A DNA stretch of 23,132 nucleotides, from the IMG/VR virus record IMGVR_UViG_3300024359_000388, positions 1 through 23,132 of that record, one strand, 5' to 3'. Each line of letters opens with the position of its first letter. Positions within the stretch are counted from its first letter, which is position 1. Below the pieces are notes generated by a model, which did no database searches, was not told the DNA's origin, and worked only from the letters and a program-made list of their open reading frames with translations. Below are positions 10,101-16,544 of the stretch, one piece after another. This stretch comes from a virus. The translations under genes and the position numbers were made by a program.

Positions 10101-10238
10101 ATAAGTGGTATTAAATATGACCAAAACAACAAGGCGGCAGGCCCTGAATTTATGGAAGCTATTTATTACAATGGAAGTAAAGAAACAGACCTTAGTAGTA
10201 TAAATCAAAATATAATAAATTATTACAATTTAACATAA
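7110..10238 (+). CDS. Three LamG domains plus arabinofuranosidase-like C-terminal region
   Basis: This 1042-residue protein has LamG-type domains at about residues 24-190, 230-388 and 458-630, with the same signatures as the preceding gene (YSMDFD, NWHHLVVTYD, VYIDGS, GQIDGVAIFN). The linkers contain a decapeptide-like repeat, SSGMSQANLV, SSGMSEGNLV and SSGMSVVSRV. From residue ~733 the architecture changes: LLAVSMRKLRTNYTGFSMRI followed by VEVVKFYNQTQN resembles the 'YSLRKL...YTG...RVRR...VVxWYDQSGNG' pattern of arabinofuranosidase B-type folds found at the ends of many phage tail proteins. The usual WYDQSGNG core is degenerate here (FYNQTQNT), so I infer a binding fold rather than a working hydrolase. 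It is the last gene of the receptor-binding block; a 106-base gap follows. Confidence 0.78.
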   Translation: MSTKFLSPGWRMPRNANQSKFSNYSMDFDSASSDKITGTGALISGNEPRSFSLWYKTTLSTPMIPFSLGNPDSTLGGTNTQFAYCINRQNSTTRAAIFGRGNDVSPITVPATNDGNWHHLVVTYDQVSLKVYIDGSLEATPSLPSLNYSTNNGFSIGGWSVNDRKFDGQIDGVAIFNYPLSSSQITTLWGGGTSVSNPMALPSPPIAYYPLGKSAWNGNYLAENNAIGDYVFDFNGSSKIRCGTASTYNEFCLSAWIKKDSTAPNYAGIFGTRNSTAVQFPYLLSLDNTGKVRLIAGGNTSVLSDSAINNDTWYHVVGLGDGTNLKLYINGQLQTATATYTTQSANNDLVIGGQFDTDSSSLWVGEISNAQIWDTSLSSTEIETLYNNGSPIRTLSNIPQNSNIQGWWKLDASDTYDSSTGNWTIEDHAGSNDGTSSGMSQANLVQSDLQTVAPYSKYAMNFLGTDNDYIDCGNSALTAISGGSTTLTTTMTISTWFKLGSSSASKGLVGFGDLNNNYGGLAIRHESGVFSFLRSNQHMVSGGYSFSDTTNWHNMVFVYDPNSASNCKVYIDSVNVNLSFVNVGDVSLENKKLTIGAYYGLSDTFTGELSNFSTWNAALTSAQVSEIYNEGLPSNLNSHSAYSNLVSWWQLGENSSFTGGWIFADEKGSNNGDGQNMTEAKLTNGVGTTANGVSSGMSEGNLVGDAPYSTANAISSGMSVVSRVTDVAPTPPLLLDDYGTDALLAVSMRKLRTNYTGFSMRIQRRGTAGSTGTADDQADLHFDSNDYTSLDSPITAVTSGVLSTTLGEFCAAPGYSNPDSMPSADTVEVVKFYNQTQNTAITQFSGGSFQLNELVTNGVLETITRGGSTFVALNCAYRENYAVVPGTSVMGGTPLSTFTVTNVKDPAGGFTFEGVSITPTAYNIPASEILYDDTTDQLELNNSVNSNQILSSTNTFATDTPYLFSVLIQDAPDTTAYYVNNTLQASRTNFTHPNKSSISGIKYDQNNKAAGPEFMEAIYYNGSKETDLSSINQNIINYYNLT

Positions 10239-10344
10239 TTTGTTTTATTAATAAGAATTTTATAGGAGTATTAACACTTCGTAAAAAAATATTAAAACAA
10301 GTAAATATATAAATAACAAGTAATTAACAAATAACAATTAAACA
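10239..10344. other. 106-base AT-rich gap between fibre block and packaging block
   Basis: This is the longest gene-free stretch of the window. It contains a short perfect palindrome, TTATTAATAA (10246-10255), and an isolated AGGAG (about 10264) that is not followed by a usable start codon at proper spacing. I see no convincing terminator hairpin and no clear promoter hexamers. Its position between two functional blocks makes it the likeliest place for a late promoter, but the sequence does not prove one. Confidence 0.35.
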
Positions 10345-10596
10345 ATGGCAACAACTTATGTAGTAATTAACTTATCTGATACAAACGCTGTTTTGTTCAG
10401 CCAAGTAAATCAGTCTTCTGCTCAAACAATGAGAAGAAACGTAGCAAATACTGAAGGTGTTTTGTCTTTTCAGGTAGAGCCTAGCTTTATTACAAACGGT
10501 TCGTTGACGCCTGTTGGGACTTATACTCATGAAGAAATATTAGTCTTATTAGCTACTCCAGAATGGACACCTGCTGAACCAGGACCAGGAGAATAA
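10345..10596 (+). CDS. Small protein of unknown function (83 aa)
   Basis: I do not recognise the family. The product starts MATTYVVINLSDTNAVLF, continues with a predicted beta/alpha mix, and ends in an acidic, Pro-rich tail (TPAEPGPGE). It has no signal peptide, Cys cluster or membrane helix. The ATG at 10345 follows an A-rich leader without Shine-Dalgarno, like its neighbours. It is separated by 27 bases from the coiled-coil gene downstream and is the first gene after the fibre block. Coding is supported by an in-frame start, composition like the neighbours and absence of any competing frame. A small virion or assembly factor is possible. Confidence 0.6.
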   Translation: MATTYVVINLSDTNAVLFSQVNQSSAQTMRRNVANTEGVLSFQVEPSFITNGSLTPVGTYTHEEILVLLATPEWTPAEPGPGE

Positions 10597-10623
10597 ATAA
10601 AACAAACAATTAAATCTAATCAA

Positions 10624-10872
10624 ATGAAAATCAAAGAAGAAGAATTAAAATTAATTCAAGAACAACAAAAAAAGCTTAATGAATTAGTCCATAACATTGG
10701 TTTATTAGAAAGCCAAAAGCATGGATTATTGCATGAAATAGCTGGTGTTAATAAAGAGATCGAAGACTATAAAGAAATATTAGAAGCTGAATACGGCGCT
10801 ATTAATATTGATCTTGAAGATGGCTCTTATACTAAGATAGAAGAAAATGTCGAAAGTAATAAGGAAGATTAG
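10624..10872 (+). CDS. Small coiled-coil protein (82 aa)
   Basis: Residues 1-55 are dominated by Lys, Glu, Gln and Leu with heptad-like hydrophobic spacing (ELKLIQEQQKKLNELVHNIG, then LLESQKHGLLHEIAGVNKEI), so a long coiled coil is expected. A more ordered acidic segment follows (YGAINIDLEDGSYTKIEE). Small proteins of this appearance are common in marine phage genomes, but I know of no established function. The 3' end overlaps the next gene by 26 bases in another frame, suggesting translational coupling. Start ATG 10624 has no Shine-Dalgarno. Its place in the packaging block is compatible with an oligomeric assembly factor; that is inference. Confidence 0.7.
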   Translation: MKIKEEELKLIQEQQKKLNELVHNIGLLESQKHGLLHEIAGVNKEIEDYKEILEAEYGAINIDLEDGSYTKIEENVESNKED

Positions 10873-11074
10873 TATAGGTTCTGATTACAAGAACGATGCA
10901 ATGCATTATTCAACTGGTCAGGAAGTATACGGTGGACATACTATTAGCGATATTCTTTTTGAAGACCAAGACCAATCATATAATATTTTTATAACTAAAA
11001 ATAATGAAGTCTTACCTTGGAAAAAGTTTAATGCTAATATGGCTATATCTGTAGAGTATGATCTTAAGTACTAG
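10847..11074 (+). CDS. Small conserved-looking protein of unknown function (75 aa)
   Basis: The product begins MSKVIRKISIGSDYKNDAMH, followed by YSTGQEVYGGHTISDI, and ends in a beta-rich segment. I recall similar short proteins in marine phages but cannot name the family. The start ATG at 10847 lies inside the upstream coiled-coil gene (26-base overlap), and the stop TAG at 11072-11074 shares its G with the GTG start of the GroES-like gene. That tight double overlap strongly suggests co-translation with both neighbours. It has no signal peptide, membrane segment or metal motif. A partner or regulator of the GroES-like protein is conceivable but rests only on linkage. Confidence 0.65.
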   Translation: MSKVIRKISIGSDYKNDAMHYSTGQEVYGGHTISDILFEDQDQSYNIFITKNNEVLPWKKFNANMAISVEYDLKY

Positions 11075-11667
11075 TGCAAAGCTTGTATTATTTCATTGTC
11101 AAACCATTAAATGATAGGTATGACAATACAAGAACAGTTGCTGGTACTGATCTTATTATCAACAGCGGCATTGAAGATCATAGATTTATTAGTAAAAAAG
11201 CTGTAGTAGTTTCGACTCCTGCAGCTTATACTACTAAAATAAATATAGGAGATGAATTATATATTCACCATAATATATTTAGAAGATGGTATGATCAAAA
11301 AGGCAAAGAACGAAATAGTTCAACTCATTTCAAAGATGATCTTTATTTTGTTGCGCCTGAGCAAATCTATATGTATAATTTAAAAACACATTTAGACTAT
11401 TGCTTCGTAAAACCACTAAAAAACCAAAGTGTCTTAGAGAACAGAAAAGAACAACCTAATATTGGAATAGTAAAATATTCTAACAAGTCCTTAGAAGCTC
11501 TAGAAATCACACCTGGAACACTTATTACGTTTACACCTAACTCTGAGTTTGAGTTTATTATAGAAGGTGAACGACTTTATTGTATGAAATCTAATGATAT
11601 AGCTTTAACTCATGAATACCAAGGAAACGAAGAAGAAAATAATCCAAGCTGGGCAAAAGGCAGTTGA
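11074..11667 (+). CDS. Putative tandem GroES-like co-chaperonin (197 aa)
   Basis: The protein looks like two GroES-fold repeats. Domain 1 (residues ~5-101) starts F7-I-V-K-P-L-N-D-R15, matching the RPLHDR strand of GroES. It then has AGTDLIINSG (23-32) where GroES has its mobile loop AGGIVLTG, with hydrophobic triplet L27-I28-I29, and later INIGDELYIHH (56-66), matching the VKVGDIVIF strand. Domain 2 (~107-182) repeats this: F111-V-K-P-L, GIVKYS, then EITPGTLITF (144-153) and GERLYCMKSNDIAL, close to the EEVLIMSESDILAI end of GroES; its loop is short. GroES caps GroEL during folding, and T4 gp31 does so for the T4 capsid protein. A similar role for late proteins is inferred from position upstream of terminase and capsid genes. 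The GTG start overlaps the previous stop; no better start preserves strand one. Confidence 0.62.
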   Translation: MQSLYYFIVKPLNDRYDNTRTVAGTDLIINSGIEDHRFISKKAVVVSTPAAYTTKINIGDELYIHHNIFRRWYDQKGKERNSSTHFKDDLYFVAPEQIYMYNLKTHLDYCFVKPLKNQSVLENRKEQPNIGIVKYSNKSLEALEITPGTLITFTPNSEFEFIIEGERLYCMKSNDIALTHEYQGNEEENNPSWAKGS

Positions 11668-11887
11668 GGAACTTATTAAGGTAGCAAAAGAAAAGATTGT
11701 TGACTCAGACGATGATGTAAGCGCTGACAGATTAAAAAACGCTGCCGCAACTAAAAAACTAGCTATATTTGATGCTTTTGAAATACTTAATCGTATTCAA
11801 CAAGAGGAGGATATATTAAATGAAAAACCTAAAGAAGTAAAAGAACAAAAAACTTTTAAAGGTTTTGCAGAAGGGAGAAGCAAGTGA
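11612..11887 (+). CDS. Small helical protein, candidate small terminase subunit
   Basis: This 91-residue, almost wholly helical, Lys/Glu-rich protein contains KKIIQAGQKAVEELIKVAKE, then DDDVSADRLKNAAATKKLA and IFDAFEILNRIQQEE. It lies directly upstream of the large terminase gene and overlaps it by four bases (GTGA, 11884-11887), the usual place for the small subunit, which recognises phage DNA and feeds it to the motor. I see no classical helix-turn-helix with certainty, so the call rests mainly on position, size and helical character. The 5' end overlaps the GroES-like gene by 56 bases in another frame. An alternative is a general assembly adaptor. Confidence 0.55.
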   Translation: MNTKETKKKIIQAGQKAVEELIKVAKEKIVDSDDDVSADRLKNAAATKKLAIFDAFEILNRIQQEEDILNEKPKEVKEQKTFKGFAEGRSK

Positions 11888-14106
11888 GCTACGAGCAAAC
11901 TCTTTGGAAAGAAATTAAGGACGTTGTAAATCCTAAGATATTAGCTAAAAACAATAGATTTAAAAAATGGGATTATGGTTATAATTCTGATTATGATTTT
12001 ATAGTAATAAGTAAAACAGGTAAAATTGGACAAATCATTGAAATACAGAATCTCAGGATTGCTTTACCAGCAGCAAATGAACCGTTTAAACGAAGTAAAG
12101 AAAAAGCGGAGCAGTATTGGGAAAAGCAAGAATACCCAAAAGAATTAAGTAATATTAAAAGTAGATTTGACTGGGAGGAATATCCAGCTGAATTTAAAGA
12201 GAAATGGTACGATTATATTGACAATGAATTTACAAGAAGAGAACAAGGGTATTGGTTTTACAATAATGGTATTAATACTTACATTACTGGCACTCATTAC
12301 ATGTACTTGCAATGGTCAAAGATTGACATTGGAGCACCAGACTTTAGAGAAGCAAACAGACTCTTCTTTATATTTTGGGAAGCATGTAAAGCAGATGCAA
12401 GATGTTACGGCATGTGCTACCTCAAAAACAGACGATCTGGATTCTCTTTTATGTCAAGCGCAGAGCTTGTCAACCAAGCTACAATATCTTCCGATGCTAG
12501 ATTTGGAATACTTTCCAAGTCTGGAGCAGATGCCAAAAAAATGTTCACAGATAAAGTTGTACCCATATCAGTTAACTACCCGTTCTTTTTTAAACCCATT
12601 CAAGATGGTATGGACCGGCCGAAAACTGAATTGGCATATCGTGTTCCAGCATCGAAACTTACTAGAAGAAAGCTTGAATCGAATGAACAGCTTAGAGAAC
12701 TAGACGGACTTGATACAACTATTGACTGGAAAAACACAGGTGATAACTCTTATGATGGTGAAAAGCTAAAGCTATTAGCTCATGATGAAAGTGGTAAATG
12801 GGAGAGGCCTGATAATATATTAAACAACTGGAGAGTTACAAAAACTACATTAAGGCTAGGATCAAGAATCGTAGGTAAATGTATGATGGGCTCAACTTCA
12901 AATGCTTTAGACAAAGGTGGAGACAACTTCAAAAAATTATACTACGCTTCAGACGTTACTAAAAGAAATAGAAACGGACAAACATCTTCTGGGCTCTATA
13001 GCTTGTTCATTCCTATGGAATGGAACTACGAAGGATTCATCGATACTAATGGACTACCTGTCTTCGTTGGAGGCAAAACTCCAATCAAAGGAGTTGATGG
13101 CTATGAAATTACAACGGGAGTTATCGAGCACTGGGAAAACGAAGTTGACGGTTTAAGAGAAGATCCTGATGGTTTAAATGAATACTATAGACAGTTTCCA
13201 AGAACTGAAGCACATGCTTTCAGAGATGAAACAAAAGATAGTTTATTTAACTTAACTAAAATATACGAACAAATTGATTTTAATGCTGAGCTTAATAATT
13301 CAGCAGCTGTTACAACAGGTAGCTTTCAATGGGAAAATGGTATTAAAGATTCAAGGGTTATATTTAGCCCAAATAGATCAGGTAGGTTCCAGATAAGTTG
13401 GGTACCACCTAAAAGTCTTCAAAATCGAGTGATACTAAAGAATGGAGTTAAATACCCTGGAAATGAACACACTGGAGCATTTGGTTTAGATAGTTATGAT
13501 ATATCAGGAACAGTTGATGGCAAGGGTTCTAACGGAGCTTTACACGGACTTACAAAGTTTTCAATGGAAGACGTACCGCCAAATCATTTCTTTTTAGAAT
13601 ATATATCAAGGCCACAAACAGCTGAGATATTCTTTGAAGATGTATTAATGGCTATGGTATTTTATGGCATGCCTATACTTGCTGAAAATAACAAACCTAG
13701 GTTTTTATACTATTTGAAGCGAAGAGGTTACAGAGGTTATTCTATGAATCGTCCTGATAAAATATGGAATAAACTATCAACCACTGAAAAAGAAATAGGT
13801 GGAATACCTAACACAAGTGAAGATATTAAGCAAGCACATGCTGCTGCTATAGAATCTTATATAGAAAACTATGTAGGATTAAAAGAAGATGGTTACGGTG
13901 ATATGTACCATCAAAAGACATTAGAAGATTGGTCTAAGTTCAATATTAACAATAGAACAAAGCACGATGCTTCGATAAGCTCAGGTTTAGCTATTATGGC
14001 TTGTAATAAAAATAGGTATACACCTGTTAACAAAAGACAAACAAAAACTGTAGCTTTAGGTATTAAAAGATATGATAACACGGGTTATAATTCAAAAATA
14101 AAATAG
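11884..14106 (+). CDS. terL: Terminase large subunit (packaging ATPase/nuclease)
   Basis: This 740-residue protein is the DNA-packaging motor and headful/end-cutting nuclease docked on the portal. The N-terminal ATPase domain has a deviant Walker A, K181-N-R-R-S-G-F-S188. It lacks the usual GK(S/T) but aligns with the lambda gpA variant KSARVGYSK, in which the lysine sits at the front. Walker B is LKLLAHDE with D301-E302, followed by a coupling motif at GSTSN (~330). The C-terminal RNase H-like nuclease shows FGLD536-SYD539 and later KHD695-A-S-I, plausible metal-binding aspartates, with an acidic FLEY...FFEDVLMAM segment between. The start is GTG 11884, overlapping the small upstream gene by GTGA; the portal ATG follows the stop directly. 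Length is at the long end for large terminases and fits the crAss-like type. Confidence 0.9.
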   Translation: MSYEQTLWKEIKDVVNPKILAKNNRFKKWDYGYNSDYDFIVISKTGKIGQIIEIQNLRIALPAANEPFKRSKEKAEQYWEKQEYPKELSNIKSRFDWEEYPAEFKEKWYDYIDNEFTRREQGYWFYNNGINTYITGTHYMYLQWSKIDIGAPDFREANRLFFIFWEACKADARCYGMCYLKNRRSGFSFMSSAELVNQATISSDARFGILSKSGADAKKMFTDKVVPISVNYPFFFKPIQDGMDRPKTELAYRVPASKLTRRKLESNEQLRELDGLDTTIDWKNTGDNSYDGEKLKLLAHDESGKWERPDNILNNWRVTKTTLRLGSRIVGKCMMGSTSNALDKGGDNFKKLYYASDVTKRNRNGQTSSGLYSLFIPMEWNYEGFIDTNGLPVFVGGKTPIKGVDGYEITTGVIEHWENEVDGLREDPDGLNEYYRQFPRTEAHAFRDETKDSLFNLTKIYEQIDFNAELNNSAAVTTGSFQWENGIKDSRVIFSPNRSGRFQISWVPPKSLQNRVILKNGVKYPGNEHTGAFGLDSYDISGTVDGKGSNGALHGLTKFSMEDVPPNHFFLEYISRPQTAEIFFEDVLMAMVFYGMPILAENNKPRFLYYLKRRGYRGYSMNRPDKIWNKLSTTEKEIGGIPNTSEDIKQAHAAAIESYIENYVGLKEDGYGDMYHQKTLEDWSKFNINNRTKHDASISSGLAIMACNKNRYTPVNKRQTKTVALGIKRYDNTGYNSKIK

Positions 14107-16518
14107 ATGATAAATACTAATTACAATAGTTCTTTTCCGGATCAGGTTGTGCCAGATGTTGAAAAAGCTTCTTATGAGTATGGTTTACAAGTAGGTAGAG
14201 CCATAGAGTCTGAGTGGTTTAGAAACGACAGAGGTTGGTACGATAGATTTAATACGAACTATAATAATTTCCATAAACTAAGACTTTATGCTAGAGGAGA
14301 ACAATCTATTCAAAAATACAAAGACGAATTATCTATTAATGGCGACTTATCTTATTTAAACTTAGACTGGAAGCCCGTACCAGTTATACCTAAGTTTGTA
14401 GATATTGTTGTAAATGGTATGTCTCAAAGATCTTACGATATTAAAGCTTATGCTCAAGATCCTGAGTCTATAATGAAAAGAACTGCTTATGCTGAAGCTC
14501 TACAGAGAGACATGATGCAAAAAGATCTTATCAACCAAATACAACAAATGACAGGTCTTGATGTTTCTAAATCACAAGGTAAAGGTTTAGAGATGGAAAG
14601 CGAAGAAGATCTACAGCTTCATATGCAAATGGATTATAAAGAATCTATTGAAGTAGCTGAAGAAGAAGTTATTAATAATATATTAGCTAAAAACAAATAT
14701 GATTTAACTAGAAGAAGATTAAATCAAGATTTAACTATATTAGGTATTGCAGCTACTAAAACCTGTTTTAACAGATCAGAAGGTGTTACAGTTGATTATG
14801 TAGATCCAGCAAGTTTAGTTTATTCATATACTGAAGATCCTAATTTTGAAGATTTATATTATGTAGGTGAAGTAAAACCTATTAGTTTAGCAGAACTTAA
14901 AAAGCAGTTTCCTGAATTAACACCTAGTGAACTAGAAGAAATACAAAAGTATCCAGGTAATCAAAACTATACTAGGAACTGGAGTGGTCGTTATGATGAT
15001 GATACAGTGCAAGTATTATACTTTGAATACAAAACTTTTACTAACCAAGTATTTAAAATAAAGCAAACTGCATCAGGACTTGAAAAAGCATTAGAAAAAC
15101 AAGATACATTTATAGAAGCACCAGATGGTGACAACTTTAAAAAGGCATATAGATCAATTGAAGTATTATACTCAGGAGCTAAAATACTAGGGCACGAAAA
15201 AATGTTAAGATGGCAAATGGCTGAAAATATGACAAGACCATATGCTGACACTGTTAAAGTTAATATGAACTATAACATCGTAGCTCCTAGATTGTATAAA
15301 GGCCGTATAGAATCAATTGTAAGCAGAATAACTGGTTTTGCTGATATGATACAGTTAACTCATCTAAAGCTACAACAGGTGATGTCTAGAATAGTGCCTG
15401 ATGGTGTTTATATGGATATAGATGGTTTAGCAGAGGTAGATTTAGGTAATGGTACTAATTATAATCCAGCTGAGGCATTAAATATGTATTTCCAGACTGG
15501 TAGTATAGTTGGTAGATCAATGACGCAAGATGGTGGTATGAATCCAGGCAAAGTTCCAATACAAGAACTTGCTACATCAAATGGTATGGGTAAAATACAA
15601 TCATTGATACAAACTTATGAGTATTATCTTAAAATGATTAGAGACGTGACCGGACTTAATGAAGCTAGAGATGGTACGCTACCAGACAAGCAATCATTAG
15701 TTGGTTTACAAAAACTTGCTGCCGCTAATTCAAATGTAGCTACAAGACATGTGTTACAAGCTAGTTTATATTTAACTCTTAGAACTTGTGAAAACATATC
15801 ATTAAGAGTAGCTGATGCTTTAATGTTTCCAATGACTAAACAGTCTTTAATGTCTAGTATATCTAGATATAATGTAGGAACATTAGAAGAGCTATCTAGT
15901 TTAAATATGCATGACTTTGGTATATTCTTAGAATTAGAGCCAGATGAAGAGCAAAAACAAATACTAGAACAAAATATTCAAATAGCTTTACAAGCTGGAC
16001 AAATAGATCTTGAAGATGCTATTGACATTAGAGAAGTTGCTAATTTAAAGTTAGCTAATCAAATGTTGAAAAAGCGTAGAAAAGATAAAGCAGCTAGAGA
16101 CCAACAAGCACAACAAGCTAATATGCAAGCGCAAGCACAGTCTAATGCACAGTTAGCAGAACAAACAGCTATGGCAGAAGCTCAGAAACAACAAATACTA
16201 ACTGAGCAAAAAATGCAACTTGAAAAAGCTAAATCTGATTTTGAAGTACAAAAGATGGAGAGAGAAGCACAAATTAAACAACAGTTAATGGAACTAGAGT
16301 TTAATTACAATATGCAACTTACTCAAGCTCAAGGTCAAAGTAAAAAGTCTCAAGAAGAATTTAAAGAAGATCGTAAAGACGAACGAACTAAAATACAAGC
16401 AACGCAACAATCTGAGTTAATAGATCAAAGAAAAAATGATTTATTACCGAAGAACTTTGAATCCGCAGGTAATGATACTATGGGTGGATTTGGCTTAGAG
16501 CAATTTGCTCCTAAGTAA
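14107..16518 (+). CDS. Portal protein with Gln-rich coiled-coil tail
   Basis: This 803-residue protein would form the dodecameric ring at the unique vertex through which DNA enters. The ATG abuts the terminase stop codon. The N-terminal wing region includes NLDW (85-88) and the following KPVPVIPKFVDIVVNGM, and an acidic helical segment lies at ~150-200. A stem-region motif occurs near residues 512-550: IRDVTGLNEARDGT, then QSLVGLQKLAAANSN, the helix pattern seen in portals of this kind. From ~655 onward the chain becomes a Lys/Arg- then Gln/Ala/Glu-rich coiled coil of some 110 residues (DQQAQQANMQAQAQ), ending in a short Gly-rich tail. Such extended C-terminal helices in P22 form the portal barrel; whether that is so here is inference. 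No Shine-Dalgarno precedes it, so translation is probably coupled to terL. Confidence 0.85.
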   Translation: MINTNYNSSFPDQVVPDVEKASYEYGLQVGRAIESEWFRNDRGWYDRFNTNYNNFHKLRLYARGEQSIQKYKDELSINGDLSYLNLDWKPVPVIPKFVDIVVNGMSQRSYDIKAYAQDPESIMKRTAYAEALQRDMMQKDLINQIQQMTGLDVSKSQGKGLEMESEEDLQLHMQMDYKESIEVAEEEVINNILAKNKYDLTRRRLNQDLTILGIAATKTCFNRSEGVTVDYVDPASLVYSYTEDPNFEDLYYVGEVKPISLAELKKQFPELTPSELEEIQKYPGNQNYTRNWSGRYDDDTVQVLYFEYKTFTNQVFKIKQTASGLEKALEKQDTFIEAPDGDNFKKAYRSIEVLYSGAKILGHEKMLRWQMAENMTRPYADTVKVNMNYNIVAPRLYKGRIESIVSRITGFADMIQLTHLKLQQVMSRIVPDGVYMDIDGLAEVDLGNGTNYNPAEALNMYFQTGSIVGRSMTQDGGMNPGKVPIQELATSNGMGKIQSLIQTYEYYLKMIRDVTGLNEARDGTLPDKQSLVGLQKLAAANSNVATRHVLQASLYLTLRTCENISLRVADALMFPMTKQSLMSSISRYNVGTLEELSSLNMHDFGIFLELEPDEEQKQILEQNIQIALQAGQIDLEDAIDIREVANLKLANQMLKKRRKDKAARDQQAQQANMQAQAQSNAQLAEQTAMAEAQKQQILTEQKMQLEKAKSDFEVQKMEREAQIKQQLMELEFNYNMQLTQAQGQSKKSQEEFKEDRKDERTKIQATQQSELIDQRKNDLLPKNFESAGNDTMGGFGLEQFAPK

Positions 16519-16544
16519 TTTTATATTAACTATTATATTATATT
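16519..16544 (+). promoter_or_regulatory. AT-rich leader with (ATATT)n, copy 1
   Basis: The spacer between portal and scaffold-like genes is entirely A/T apart from one C. It ends in TATTATATTATATTATG (16531-16547), including the start codon. The same 17 bases precede the gene at 19307. There is no Shine-Dalgarno. It may be an unstructured translation-initiation leader of the Bacteroidota kind or an AT-rich promoter; the sequence cannot decide. Confidence 0.4.

Noticed and set aside
2847-10238. Diversity-generating retroelement acting on the lectin genes
   Set aside because: No reverse transcriptase, template repeat or adenine-specific variation pattern is visible in this window; the repeats are whole-domain duplications.
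9306-10238. Active arabinofuranosidase call
   Set aside because: Only the fold-level pattern is recognisable; I cannot identify catalytic acids, and the usual WYDQSGNG core is altered.
10262-10270. AGGAG as a ribosome binding site for an extra small gene
   Set aside because: No ATG, GTG or TTG with a meaningful open frame follows at suitable spacing, and the phage's other genes do not use such sites.
12424-12448. terL as a pseudogene because the Walker A lysine is missing at the usual place
   Set aside because: A lysine leads the motif as in lambda gpA, Walker B and nuclease aspartates are present, and the frame is intact over 740 codons.
12167-12703. 178-codon second + strand frame inside terL, and a 79-codon one at 12917-13156
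   Set aside because: They overlap the ATPase domain of terL in another frame, show no recognisable features, and their composition fits an out-of-frame shadow.
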